From Carya illinoinensis (lineage: Eukaryota; Streptophyta; Magnoliopsida; Fagales; Juglandaceae): a stretch of 64,000 nucleotides of DNA. Below, piece by piece: positions 51,326-63,531 of this stretch. The translations under genes and the position numbers were made by a program. Below the pieces are notes generated by a model. It had not been told where the DNA came from. It ran no database searches and was given only the letters and a program-made list of their open reading frames with translations. The first letter of the stretch is position 1; each line of letters begins with the position of its first letter. Location: NCBI RefSeq assembly GCF_018687715.1, contig NC_056765.1, positions 30,650,254 to 30,714,253 on the forward strand, read 5' to 3'.

Positions 51326-53447
51326 TCATAGGCAATTACCAGATCCAAGTGCATCATCACCCTCATCGTCGGCGTTGACATGATCATAATCAATAACATC
51401 CGGAACATGAATTGAACTTCCTGTGATCCAATTTGAGGTGCAAATCAAAGACTCAACAGTGTCAAGATCTAATGAGCTCCGAAATGGATCCAATACGCGC
51501 CCTCCAGTGCTAAAGGCCGACTCCGATGCTACGGTACTAATAGGGATGACCAAAATACTGCAGCCTATTTGTGCAAGAACGGGATACTTGGGGGCATGTA
51601 TCTTCCACCAAGTCAGGATATCAAAGTCTCGTACATATGGTTCAAGATCTAGACCAAAGTATCTGTCTATCTCTGACTTAGCATCTGTAGTACTCCTCGT
51701 GAATGGGTTCCCTTCCATCCTATCACCCCAGTCCATTCTACATTTTTTCTCACCCCTAGCATCTGGAACTGGTGGGGGGATAGCAGTAGGTGCTGTAATA
51801 TTACCACCCCGCAAGATGGTAAACTCATCAAATAATCTATCAAGGGTTTCCCTAACCCTTGATGCAATATGCTCTGCCCATACTTGCCCATAGGCAATAC
51901 CCAATCCATATACCATGCCATCCATCTTAAACTAGGGGTCAATGGCAACAACTACATATAACAACATATTAGCCCTATCAAAATTGCCCCCCCCAATATT
52001 TGTCGTACTTCGCCCTCATCAATAATGCCATCTCCCGCAACCTAGTGTGACCGCTTGCAATAATCTCATCTAATTCTTCTTTTACCTTACATATTTGTTG
52101 ACAGAAATGATGGGATGTAGGATATAAAGAACCAGATAAAATCGTCGTAACCTCGTAGAAAAGCCTTAAAAAATCTACGAAAGTAGATACAACATCCCAG
52201 TCCTCAGTCATCGGCTTCCCCAATCCTGGTTGATCTTCAAAATATTTTACATATTGAATGTCTTCCTCACCCAATAAGGCAAATGCCAACTTATACTCTT
52301 GGGCTGCCTCCAACATAAAAAATGTTGAGTTCCATCACGTAGCCAAATCAGTACAAAGCTCATTCTTTGATGTTATTCCCGCAGACCGCGTAGCAACCTT
52401 GAATTTCTCCAATCTAGCAGGAGAATATCTCACCCATCTCACAGCAATCCTGACCCGAGCAATAGAGTCATCAAGATTTTTCATACCGTCACCGACAATA
52501 AGATTAAGAATATGTGCCGCACACCTCACATGCAAATACTGACCACCCAAGATTGTCTTATTTGCCTCTCTAAGAAAGGTCTTAAGATATCCCAATGCGG
52601 TATTGTTGGACGATGCATTATCAACTGTGCATGTCACAACGCGTGTCAACCCCCACTCCTTTATAGCGGCCTCCAAGGCTCTCCCAATCGTCTCACCCTT
52701 GTGATCGGTGATTTGACAAAATTTGAGAATTTTCTAATGCAATGTCCATTTCTCATCAACAAAATGACAAGTCATAGACATATAATTAACATTTTGGACC
52801 GATGTCCAACAATCAGTGGTTAGGCAAACAAACTGACCCGCCAAAAAACCCCTCAATCTCTCTTTTTCAAATCGATAATGTTTTTTTACATCCCTTGCTA
52901 CAGTGTGACGAGAAGGAAGGTGAAACCTTGGTTCCATGTAGTGACAAAGCGCTTGGAACCCTAACCCATCCACCACCTGAAAAGGTAACTCATCCATGAT
53001 TATCATACGGGCTAAGTGTAACCTACACTCCTCAGGATCATACTTCGTGTACCCCTTCAACTCAATACCCCCTCTACTCCCATCCTCCATTTTTTTAAGT
53101 CCAATTTCTAGCTTAGATTGACTCTTCTCTAGCAAAGATTTTAGAATTGGACTTTTTTTACATTGCTCTTCTAAGTGTACCCTTAATTGCGAGGTGCCAT
53201 GTCTACTATAATGGCATCCATAAATTTTCTCACAATGGTTACATTTGGCTTGAGGGTTATTAGGATCACCACCCTCTAGTTTGGTGAAGTGAGACCAAAC
53301 TATGGAAGCAGATTTTTTGTTAGGCTTAGGGGCGGGGCAAGGGGTAGGGGTAGGGGTAGAGGCAAAGCTACCCTCAATTGGGGTAGGGGTAGAGGCATTG
53401 CTACCCTCAATAGGGGAGCTCACACTAGAATCTGTCGGCAATTCCAT
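51326..53447 (-). pseudogene. Degenerate hAT transposase (BED zinc finger, RICESLEEPER-like)
   Basis: Start ATG at 53447 (MELPTDSSVS). A BED-type finger (VWSHFTKLE...CNHC...HGTSQLRVHLEEQC) and a DDE-fold start (FVCLTTDCWTS) are followed by a TAG at 52736-52734. It resumes in the same frame (CTVDNASSN) to a TGA near 52335 where TRWNST is normal (Arg to stop), then MLEAAQEY to about 51978. A frame change at a G run and a TAG near 51926 come next, then the hAT dimerisation region (YPVLAQIGCSILVIPISTVASESAFS) to 51326. Three nonsense changes and one frameshift leave no full protein, but all domains remain readable, so the decay is moderate. Confidence 0.92.
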
Positions 53448-54599
53448 GAACTCAAGCAAACAATAGATCTGAAATTATAGCAAACATGAAAAGTATTAAC
53501 ATCCAACAGCAACAACCAAATAAACATGTTAGTGTAAGAATTTTGTTTTGTTTAATTTAATCCAATCTTTAAAATGAATTTTTTTTTAAAAATAATTCTT
53601 TTATATTAAAAAAATAATGCAGTCAATTATATGAGGTCATTGAAATATTAGAATATCATGCTCAAAAATGACTACACGTGAAAAGATCGAATGGTTTTCA
53701 ACTAAAGTGAGCGTCGTGTGAACTGTGAACAATATTTAGAGTCGAGATGAACCGATTATTCAATGCTATTCTAACAATATTATTTCTAAAATATATATCC
53801 TGTATTCATCGTAAATACATTACGACTACGTAGGCAATTCCATACACACATGATCTATACGGCTTTTTATAGTAAGAATTGAAAAAAAAAAAAAATACAC
53901 AAACCTCCCTCAAACTACGTCGTACCACCAATTTACAATTACGTACCCCCATATATACCCGCAACAATAAATTCCCTTTATAAACAAATTGAATTCAAAG
54001 AATTTGAAAAACAAAAAATCTTCAAAAATAAATTTAAATTTAAAAAAAAAAGGCATGAATTTCTGATCATCTTGGTTCTAATTTGTTTCTTCAAATATTT
54101 TTATTTATTAGAAATATTAATATTTTAGTTTTTTCGAAAATCAACCTTTTAGAAATTAATTGAAGATGGTATTTTTTATTTTTTTTTAATTTGACTAATG
54201 AACTACAACAACTGAAAAAAAAAACAACTTAAAAAAAACCGTTAAAAAAAAAAAACAATAGAGGCAGAGACAAGTTTGCTGATTATGGGTTCTTCAACTT
54301 CTTCCATTAAAATCAAAATCAACCACACGAACAAAATCAAAATCAAACTCAAACAAAATCAAAATCAACAATCGGATCCTCCACACTTCACAGCACAAAA
54401 TCAAAACACACGAACAATCATCACAGATTCACACACATGCACATTCAATCCTCCACAGCACACAATTCCAAATCCCATCCTCCATATCCATTAATCTCAG
54501 CCTCCACTAAATAAACAAAAAATTTAAATGTAAAACAAAAAAAAAAAGAAAAAAAAATAGAGAGATGTACCGGCCGGCGAGGTAGATGCGGACCTGCGG

Positions 54600-54760
54600 T
54601 GGGCCGGTGGCGACGGGGAGGTGCGGCGACGATGGGAGGGAGGGGGGGTGCGGCGACGATGGGAGAGGGGGGAAGAAAAAGAACTCGGGAAGGGGGGAGT
54701 GCGGCGACGATGGGAGGAGGGGGTGCGGCGACGGGGAGGTGCGGCAGGGGGGTTCTGCTG
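54600..54760. repeat. GC-rich minisatellite inside the hAT element
   Basis: Word GTGCGGCGACGATGGGAG repeats imperfectly about four times, with a fifth shorter copy. A run of 21 G follows at 54849-54869, with high G-quadruplex potential. Confidence 0.85.
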
Positions 54761-54889
54761 TTCTGGCCTCTGGGAGCCCCGGGAGGGGGGGGGCGCCGTT
54801 TCAAGTTTCTGGAATCTGGAGGGGGGGAACTTCTGGGCAGTGTATCGCGGGGGGGGGGGGGGGGGGGGGTTTAGGCCTTAGGGCAACCG

Positions 54890-54975
54890 GCACCCAAAAC
54901 GGCGTTGTTTTGGGTTTGCCGGTTTAAAAAAAAAAAAAACCTTCAGGTGCCAAAACGACGCCGTTTTGGACCTGA
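54890..54975. repeat. Hairpin with AAAACGGCGT arms
   Basis: AAAACGGCGTTGTTTTGGG and CCAAAACGACGCCGTTTTGG face each other across a poly-A tract. The same AACGGCGTC word forms the hairpin in the hAT element at 40203-40236. Confidence 0.7.
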
Positions 54976-55218
54976 AAGGATTTTTTTTATATAATATATA
55001 TAATTATTAATATATATATAATTATTAATTTTATATATATATTGCCGGGGCGGGGCGGGGGTCCACCCCATCCCGCCCCCGGCCCCGCCCAGGGCCCTAC
55101 ATACGGGTGGGGTAAACCCCGCCCCCGTGTTGCCGGGCGGTGTAATCCTCCCCGCCACATGGGGGCTGGGCGAGGTGGCAGCGGGGCGGGGCCCCCGCTG
55201 CCCACCCCTACCGAGGAT

Positions 55219-58131
55219 CCTAGTCCTGATGGTATGGCACCTATATTCTTCCAAAAGTACTGCCACATTGTGGGGAGATCTGTTAGAAATGTTATCTTGC
55301 TCGCACTTAATAAAGGCCAGTTCCCTTCCTCTATCAACCATACTTTTATTACTCTAATTCCAAAGACAAAGAGACATGAAAAAGTGACAGAATATAGACC
55401 TATTAGTCTTTGTAATATTATTTACAAATTGATTTCTAAAGTGCTGTCTAATAGGTTAAAAATGATACTATCTGATGTAATTTCAAATTTCCAAAGTGCT
55501 TTTGTAACTGGTAGAATCATTTGTGATAATATTCTAGTGGCTTATGAGATGGTGCATTTCTTGAGAAATAAAAGATCTAGTAAAGAGGGTTTTAAGTATC
55601 TTAAACTAGACATGAGCAAAGCCTGTGATACGTAGAATGGAACTACCTGGAAGCAAATATGCGGTAGATGGGTTTTGCCAAGAAATGGATTAAGATGATT
55701 ATGTTTGGCATTAAGCCTGTCTCCTTCTCTATCCTCATCAATGGTGAACCAATGGGTCCCATCCATCCTTCTCGAGGTTTAAGACAGTGAGACCCTTTGT
55801 CTCCCTTTCTATTTTTGCTTGGAATTGAAGGCCTGATCACATTGCTGAATAAAGCTGGACTAGGCAAGCAAGTTAGTGGCATTAAAGTTTGTCGAGGAGC
55901 TCCTGTGGTGAACCATCTTCTATTTGCATATGATAGTGTACTCTTTTGTAAAGCTTGCCTCCAGGAGAATGTAGTTGTACAAAGGATTCTGGAAACATAT
56001 GAGGGGGCCTCATGTCAGAAGATTAGTAGAGAAAAAATCTCAATGGTTTTAAGTAAAAATGTGTCAACAGAGAGAAAAAAGGAGTTGCTTTCTTTTTGGG
56101 GCATCCAGGACTATCAGAATTATGATAAATATTAGGGCCTACCTCCCATGATTGGAAAATACAAACATAGAGCTTTCTCTGATATAAAGCATAGAGTTTA
56201 ACAGAAGTTGCAACATTAGAAGAAGAAGCTTTTCTCACAAGGTGGAGAAGAGATTCTCATTAAGGCTGTGGCCCTTTCTATCCCTACATATGTTGTGAGC
56301 TGCTTTAAATTGCCTAACTCTCTATGTATTGAACTTGAAGAGATGATTGCAATATTTTGGTGGGGTCACAAATAGGAAGAAAAGAAAATTGATTGGGTGA
56401 TTTGGAAGAGAATGTGTGCTCTTAAAAGTGATGGTGGACTGGGATTTAAGGATCTTAGAACTTTCAATGATGCTCTCCTAGCAAAGCAAGGGTGAAGGCT
56501 TATGCAGAATGAGGACAGCTTACTGTATAAAGTTTTCAAAGTTCAATTTTTTCCTTATAATAGATTCAACAACTCCAAGCTGGGATACAATCATTCCTAT
56601 GTTTGGAGGGGCATCTAGTGTGTTAAGGATAAACTGACTCAGGCTAGTCGATAGAGAGTAAGGAATGGAAGAGATATAGATATATGGAATGACAGTTGGA
56701 TTCCTTGCTTTGAAGACCTCAAACAAGTGATGGAAGAAAGGGAGATTAAAGAGAAAGGGGCCAAAGACTTACTGATTCAAACAGTGAATGGTGGGATGTT
56801 TTGAAAGTGAGAAGTGTGCTTCCACCTACAGCTACAGATAAAGCTTTGAAGATTCTTGTAAGTCTAGGAAATCATGATGATAAACTAATTTGGGCCATGG
56901 AGAGAAATGAGAATTTCAGTATGAGAAGTGCTTATAAGTTGTTAGAGGTATGTGTGCAACAAGAGGAGAGGGGGAAAGCTCTAATGCAAGCAGGTAGAAG
57001 TGTCTGGAAGGGTATTTGGAAGCTAAAAATACTTTATAAAATTAAACTTTTTGCTTGGAGGGTATGCATAGATGGTCTACCCGCCAAATCAAACCTGAAA
57101 AGAATAGGTGCAGTGGAAGAAGATTTTTGTCAGCTTTATTTAAAAGGTATAGAGGACACTATACATGCTTTTTATCAGTGTCCTCTTCTTAGGGAGATGT
57201 GGAAGAAGCAATCCCCTACTTTACAAATCTCTACAACAAACTAACAGTTCTTGGATATTGCATTTTCAGGTGCAGAATAGTAGTAAGCATGATGAATTAG
57301 AAGTCTTTTTTATGATTGCTTGTGGCTGCTGGTCTAGAAGGAACCGATGGATTTTTGAAGGCAAACAAATGGCTATTGAAGATGTGATCAATCAAGCTCT
57401 CTCTATACATAAGACTTGTAAAGTTGTTAAGGGAGATAATCTGAGCAGTTTTAAAAAATGTACTCAAAGCCAACCACCTTTTCAGGAGGTAGTTAAACTC
57501 AATGTGGATGGTGCAATCTTCCATGAAGAAAATAGTGCGGGGGTGGAATTGATTCTCAGGGACAGCAATGGTAAAGTTGTCATGGCAGCTAGTACAAAAA
57601 ACCAGGAAGTAGTTGATTCCTTTGAGATTGAACTGCTTGACCACTAAGAATTCTTAAATAAAAATTTTGAGTTTTAAGATTAAATATTAAAATATTAAAT
57701 TTTAATGTTATTATTATTTTGGGATTTGAAAAAGTAGGGAAAGAGTTAAATTGTTTATTATATTTTATATGGAAATTTGAGAAAGTTGTAATGATGAGAT
57801 GAAAATTTTATGTTTGAGATGAAAATTTTGTGTGGCCAAACAGTACCGAGGTCTACAACTTAGCAATCCTCTAGGATTTCAGGAACTACATACTAAAGTG
57901 ACCCTCTCGCAGATTCAATAACTTCGAGCTCAATTCTTGGAAACATTGTAAAAGACATCCAGCAGCTAATGGAGAGGTTCCCGAGACGGTCTATTAATTA
58001 TATCAATTGAGAGTGCAATGCAGCTACTCACAATCTAGCAAGATTTGCTAGGAATGTTGATGCCATAAATGTGTGGTGGGACTTAGTTCCCTACTGTATT
58101 CAACAAGTCATTTGGGCTGATATGAATTTAT
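55219..58131 (+). pseudogene. LINE ORF2 remnant: reverse transcriptase, zf-RVT, RNase H
   Basis: 55219-55635 has PSPDGMAPIFFQKY, LIPKTKRHEKVTEYRPISLCN and FQSAFVTGRIICDNILVAYEM. A stop follows at DMSKACDT. 55797-56135 continues the RT, where the catalytic FADDS motif reads FAYDS, so the enzyme is dead. 56801-57244 carries zf-RVT (YKIKLFAWRVC) and 57480-57640 RNase H (VKLNVDGAIF). After a MITE, the RNase H end (CNAATHNLARFARN, IQQVIWADMNL) is at 57890-58131. Many stops and frameshifts are present. Confidence 0.88.
57640..57846. mobile_element. MITE in the LINE RNase H region
   Basis: AT-rich insert ending ...GAGATGAAAATTTTGTGTGGCCAAACAG, of the gagatga MITE group seen at 7146, 29050 and 60232. 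It interrupts an RNase H frame that resumes after it. Confidence 0.6.
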
Positions 58132-59290
58132 AATGTGGTGGGGGGATTGACTATATTATAATAATTTTTGTTTTTTTCTAATTTGTATCTTTCAATATAT
58201 TAATACAAAAGTAATACATAAAATATTCACATCTTTTCCTTAAATTATCAAAGGATTTTGCACTTTGCATCCCAAATTAAAAAAAAATTGATATTTTCAA
58301 ATTAGTAAAAATTAATATTTTGAATCCCAATTTGATGACCCTAAAAATTATTTATATTTAAGAAGATTCAAACTTTAGAATTCAAGAAAATATACCAACA
58401 AAACCAAAATTATTACTACTTGAGCTAGCCAAACCCTTTGGTTAATCTAATATTGTGTTAGCTAACTAGTTCAAATGGTTTTATTTTCCTCGTTTGCAAA
58501 AGAGTATTACTACTTGTAGTTATGGTTGCTTTTGTCCTTGTGCATTGCATCGTGTGGCGATTATTATTATTATTATTAAAAGTGACCCTCTCTTAATGGT
58601 CAAAGAAATCACAGATTCAGTAACTTCAAGCTCAACTCTTGGAAACATTATAAAATATATCCAGCAGCTAATGGAGAGGTTACCGAGATGTTCTATTCAT
58701 CATATCAATAGAGAGTGCAATGCAGCTACTCACAATCTAGCAAGATTTGTTAGGAATGTAGATGCCATAAATGTGTCGTGGGACTTAGTTCGCTACTGTA
58801 TTCAACAAGTCATTTGGGCTGACATGAACTTGTAGTATGGTGGGGGGATCAACTATATTATAATTTTTTTTAATAATATGTATATATTGAATATATTAAT
58901 ACAAAGATAAGACGTAAAATATTCATATCTTATCCTTAAATTATCAAAGGAGTTTGCACTTTGCATCCCAAAAAATAAAGACTGATATTTTCAAATTAGT
59001 AAAAATTACTATTTTGGGTCCCAATTTGATGACCCTAAAAATTATTTATATTTAAGAAGATTTGAGATTTAGAATTCAAGAAAATATACCAACAAAACCA
59101 AAATTCCTACTACTTGAGCTAGGCAACCCCTAGGGTTAATCTAATATTGTGTTAGCTAACTGGTTCAAATGGTTTTATTTTCCTCGTTTTCTATACATGA
59201 GTGGTGCAACTGTATCACTACTTTAGTTATGGTTGCTTTTGTCATTGTGCATTGCTTCTTGTTGTGATTATTATTATTATAATTATTCAA
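57888..59290. repeat. Tandem duplication of about 0.7 kb (LINE 3' end and flank)
   Basis: 57888-58580 and 58581-59290 match along their length, including the RNase H end (GGAGAGGTTCC/ACCGAGA, GAGTGCAATGCAGCTACTCA) and the AT-rich tail with CTTGAGCTAG. Both end in ATT triplet runs. The second copy keeps an open RNase H C-terminus (58590-58833). Confidence 0.88.
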
Positions 59291-60550
59291 CAAAAGTAAT
59301 TACATGAACAAGAAGAGATTGCAGTTACGTTTGAATTCCGAGATGATCTCAGATGATTTGAGATGATATTTGAATAATAGTATTTTATAGTTTCTATATA
59401 TTGAGATGTGTTTGAATGTAAATATGTTGAGATATATGTTTAAATGTAAGGAGTAGACCGATGAGATGAGTTTAACTTTTTTATGTGAAGTTGTAAAAGT
59501 AGTGAGTTCTATTAATGATTAGTTTAAGATGGATTAATGTGAATCTGTGCTCTAAACATAGCCTATGGGTGTCAAATATCAGTTGCGAGAGTTCCCGACT
59601 TGAAAACCATTTAAGAATAGTGTGATCTGCAGTGCATGTAATAAGATTGTGCCCACAAAAATTGACACTTTTATGTACTTTTTGAATAGATTAGGAGAAG
59701 AATTCTTTTACGAGATTGATCTCCTTGACAAACCCAACGATTCTTCATTTTTTTGTAATGTGGTTGTGGTGTGTGGTATTAGTTACGTTGTCGATTTGAA
59801 GCCAAGAGTTTTATGAGAAGAGTTAGCTTTTACTTAATTTTCCTATGGAGGGTTGTTCATTAGGGTCATATATTTGGCAGTTCAGCTACGGAACCACCAA
59901 AAGAAGAGTCCTTGTGCTCGCACTGGTTTATTTACAATATTTTATTTTAGGAATGCTATTAATCTTTTACCAGCTCAAAACTGTATTAGACATCGTTTAG
60001 ATAGTCAAATGAAATGATAAATTTGTGAATATTAATGAGATGATTTGTAAATAGTAATGAAATAGATTGAGTTAAGATTTTTATTGGATTTTGGAAAAGG
60101 AAGAAAAAAATTGAATAAAATTATTATAAAGTTAAAATATTGTTTTAATATAATTTTTATTTTTAAATTAAAAAATTTTGATTTTTTTGTTTGTATTTTA
60201 TATGGAAGTTTGGGAAAATTATAATGATTAAGGTCCCGTTTGGTTACATAGATGAGATGTGATGAGATGTTTTAAATAGTAATGAATAAAATATTGTTAT
60301 AATATAATTTATTAATATTAATTTTGTATTGAGATTTGAAAAAGTTAAATTGTTTATTATATTTTATATGAAGATCTGAAAAAGGTTGTAATGATAAATT
60401 GAGATGAGATGAGATTTTTGGTTTTGTGTAACCAATCCGGGCCGAAAATGTATGAAGAGAAATTGAAAAATGTTTGTATTTGAATAATGTTTGAATATTG
60501 AGATGAGATGAGATAAGATTAGATAAAATGAAATGAGACCAGTACATATT
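59291..60550. other. MITE cluster and segment H2
   Basis: About 59330-59545 and 59985-60230 are gagatgag-type MITE copies, 60232-60434 another (GGTCCCGTTTGGTTACATAG...TGTAACCAATCCGGGCC, an imperfect TIR) and 60435-60550 a fragment. 59640-59982 is the second copy of segment H (see 49782). No gene is seen. Confidence 0.65.
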
Positions 60551-61455
60551 GAAACGAGCCCTTGATCCTTTTATGGAATAAATTGAAGGTTGCCGCCGTA
60601 CTCTCTCTCCCTTTCCTTTTGAGTCTCGCCTTCAGCTAAAACCAGGCCATGGGGGTAGAGCTTTGGCTCCTCCCTTTGTCCTCCCATATGTTTTGACCAG
60701 ATTGTGTGTAATGGTTTTCTTACCTTTTTTTGTTGTGTTTTCCGTCCAAAGTGTGGCTAAACACTGATTTTCTGTTCTCTAGATCCCAGTGACCACCACG
60801 CGCCCCACTGTAGGATTCCCAAGCCGTCGATCCTTCAGACAGACAAAGACTTTTGTCGAACGGAGCGGTGTGTGAGTCACACGCGCTAGTCAAAGTGCAC
60901 GTGAGTTCCATGTGTCGCTGTATGGGAAGCTCCTGTTGTCGCCATGCACGGCAGGGTCCAGGGCCCTCGGTTTCTTCAAACCCAATCGTCAGCTATACTT
61001 CAAACCCAACAGTCTATTTGCTTTTGTATTTTTTTCCTGAAAGGCTGAAAATGCAGATCTACAGTTTTCCAAACTATAATTCTTCATTTTCACATCTTTC
61101 TTTTTATTTTGGTTATTTGTTATGGTTTTAGGTAAAAATAAAAAAAGAAATAATCTCTTAGACATTTTGTCCATAGAGTGAAAGTCCTCTCCTCCTTTGG
61201 AGGGTGAGGTTTAGAAGCTTTCTTCTCCTCTAGAGGGTGGGGGATGAAATCTCTGCTTTAGGTAGAGTATTGTCCTTCAGACGATTATTTGTAGAGAGTT
61301 ATAAAAATTAAGATCATACTATTCAAAAAGAAATTTGTGTAATGGGGGAGCTCCAATTGTGAGTAGTTAGCTTGTAATTGTATCAGGTCATAAATGTAAC
61401 TTCGCTTTCATGAATGAATGAAGTCTATTTAAAAAAAAAAGAAAAAAAAGGGCCC
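60551..61455 (+). mobile_element. Possible retroposed sequence with poly-A tail
   Basis: The segment ends with ATGAATGAATGAAGTCTATTT followed by an A-rich run at about 61431-61449, the usual end of a plant LINE or retroposed transcript. Upstream parts (GGAGGGTGAGG..., AGAGGGTGGGGG) are not identified and no target duplication is seen. Confidence 0.4.
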
Positions 61456-61660
61456 TAATCTTCAGTTATTTAGTTAAATCTTCTTAAATTTGAGATTAAT
61501 TAAGAGATGGCAGGAGTGAATTAAAAAATTTAGTTTGATTTTTCAATGCGGCATTTAATTTTTCAGGTACGATTCGTATAATTAAGAGGCACCAAATTCA
61601 TGCGCCTTCCGCCTTCTTAATTAGTTATAACTTATGATAGAGGGAGCCGCCCTATGGTAT

Positions 61661-62250
61661 CTTATATTGATCTTCCAAATCCTTGCATTTAAACCCGTCG
61701 TAAGTTTTAAAAGTTACCAACACACACGGTTTCTTTTTCTCCCTTGTTCTTATTTCTTCGACTCAAGTCATGGATTATAATATCAAAATCTTATGTAGAG
61801 TCATTTTTATATTAATTTCTTACTTTATTAGTGTAATTGTATTCATCATTTTTTTAATATAAAATACTTATTTTGGGTAAGTAAAGTGTGTAAAGAATAC
61901 GAAAAAGTGACTATATATAACAAAACTTTAAGATTTAATTTAAAAGTTTCAAAATTGATTTTTTTTTTCAAATCAAATTATATCATATGAATCGTCTTAT
62001 TCATACTGGCTTATAAATATAATTTTTCTATTCATTTTTCTGTATAAATCATGTGTTGTGAAGTTCGGATTATGGCTTGAAATCGATCAAAATTCTTCTA
62101 ATAAGTACTAGTGGAAGATCATATTTTGTTTCGGGAAATTATTAATAAAGTTTGAATCTCCTATATATATATAAAGGGCAATGAAGTTTTTATTTAACGA
62201 AGAGATTCTTCTTTTTTCTTGATAAAAAGATGATAGTGATTCGTGGTGTG

Positions 62251-62281
<31 letters not shown>

Positions 62282-62551
62282 TTTCATGATAGAACAGTTA
62301 GGAGAGAGCAATTGTCGTAAATCGAATTTAAGTTATAGCTTAGACGTTAGTCAAATGAAGAGATTCAAGAAATTTTTAAGCTAATGCTAATAGTTTAAGG
62401 TGAATATATATTCGAGTTTGTATAAGTAAATGTCATGCAAATCATAAAAGGAAAGGATTCTATATTTGATAAGTCAAGTTAATTGACTTAATTACTGACG
62501 ATATGATAATATTTTGGCTTGAAAACCACCGTATTTTTAGGCTTTCATAGT
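61661..62551. repeat. Upstream module of UGT copy 2 (copy of 42183-42747 and 44830-44945)
   Basis: 61675-62342 aligns with 42183-42747, and 62380-62540 aligns with 44830-44949, in the same order. It lacks the captured-gene element of copy 1. A (TA)n/(TG)n tract lies near 62247-62280. Confidence 0.85.
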
Positions 62552-63120
62552 TAGGTGTGTAACCGGTTTGATTTGGTCTGGTTTTGAATAAAATCTATAA
62601 CCAAATTGATAACACCGGTTTTATATTTTTTAAAATCGATTACACACTAGTTATTCATCTAAACTAGTACTTATTTTACCGGTTTTGGTCTAGTTCGGTC
62701 CGATTTTTCGGTTTTAATATATTAATTATATTAGTATTACTAATGTATTTATCAGAAGAAATATGTTGAGAATTTATTATACAATAAAATGTATTTAATA
62801 TATATATTATATTTAAAACATATTATCAAATAAATATTCATGTTTAAAATTAAAATGTTATGCTATAAATTATAATATATTATTTCATACATAATTATAT
62901 ATTATATATAATATAAAATATATTATATATAATATTAAAAATTAATAATATATAATATGTGAACCGGTTTGGTGTTACAAAACGTAAAACTAATTTTGGA
63001 TTGGATTTGACCGATTTTTATAACAAAATAACTGCTTCTGAACCAAACCGGTAAAAAGCCGGACCAAACCAACTGGTCCGGGCTGGTTTTCCGATCCTTC
63101 AGTCTATGTTTACACCTCTA
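62552..63120. mobile_element. Nonautonomous hAT-like element upstream of UGT copy 2
   Basis: Ends TAGGTGTGTAACCGG and, reversed, TAGAGGTGTAAACATAG. Flanks TTCATAGT (62544-62551) and TTCCTAGC (63121-63128) agree at six of eight. Copy 1 near 45565 has TTCCTAGC uninterrupted, an empty site. No transposase. Confidence 0.75.
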
Positions 63121-63531
63121 TTCCTAGCTATAAAGGAAAGGAATAGCTACATATGTCTTCCTATGGAGGAGGTTCGGCTACATATGGAAGCCAAGCCACC
63201 CTACAAAGTCATATATCCACTGCACTCTACCCAGTACTTCCTCCAGTTCCAACCTCTCGCATTTAAATCCATATAGGTATTATAAGTTTGGTTTTCATTC
63301 CAATTGCATGCATGGGCCACTGTTTCCTGATATAGATAAAGTGTTTAAGAACAAAAAAGAAATTTCCCAAATAATCTAGATTTCATTCACCTAATTAAGC
63401 TAGTAATAGTGTTTTCAGGTTACCCAACGACCCATTCAATTGCCAGATCTTTCCCTCCCTATTAATAGATCACAGTCTTGGTTTAGAAGAATGCATCAGC
63501 TTCTCATTCTTGGCATCCAAACACAGCACAA
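63121..63531 (+). promoter_or_regulatory. Promoter region of UGT copy 2
   Basis: Aligns with 45568-45620, 45836-46090 and 46758-46861 of copy 1 once the copy 1 insertions are removed (for example GCATGCATGGGCCACTGTTTC). The proximal promoter is therefore shared, but copy 1 has gained two insertions in it. Confidence 0.7.

Larger units (their letters stand above)
50369..55210. mobile_element. 4.84-kb hAT transposon
   Basis: Perfect 8-bp target duplication CCGAGGAT at 50361-50368 and 55211-55218. Left end TAGGGGTGCTACC, right end reversed TAGGGGTGGGCAGC. Removing the element and one duplication restores the LINE reading NPTEDPSPDG. It encodes a degenerate hAT transposase on the minus strand. 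Both ends are GC-rich with long G or C runs (about 50383-50397 and 55040-55205). The element at 9719-10287 shares both termini. Confidence 0.95.
50113..58140 (+). mobile_element. 5'-truncated LINE with hAT and MITE inserts
   Basis: LINE coding starts at about 50117 (ATQRKKKNQIVRLKNEVG, two in-frame stops before FFTSM). It is interrupted at 50361-55218 by a hAT element and continues with reverse transcriptase, zf-RVT and RNase H domains to about 58131. An AT-rich MITE interrupts the RNase H part at about 57640-57846. No clear poly-A tail was found, since the end is involved in a tandem duplication. Confidence 0.82.

Noticed and set aside
54445..54927. Long Pro/Arg- and Gly-rich open frames on both strands
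   Set aside because: They lie in the GC-rich minisatellite of the hAT element; low-complexity sequence without stops, no known domain.
60720..61131. Small open frames of 63-92 codons
   Set aside because: No domain, no supporting start context, and they lie in a probable retroposed noncoding segment.
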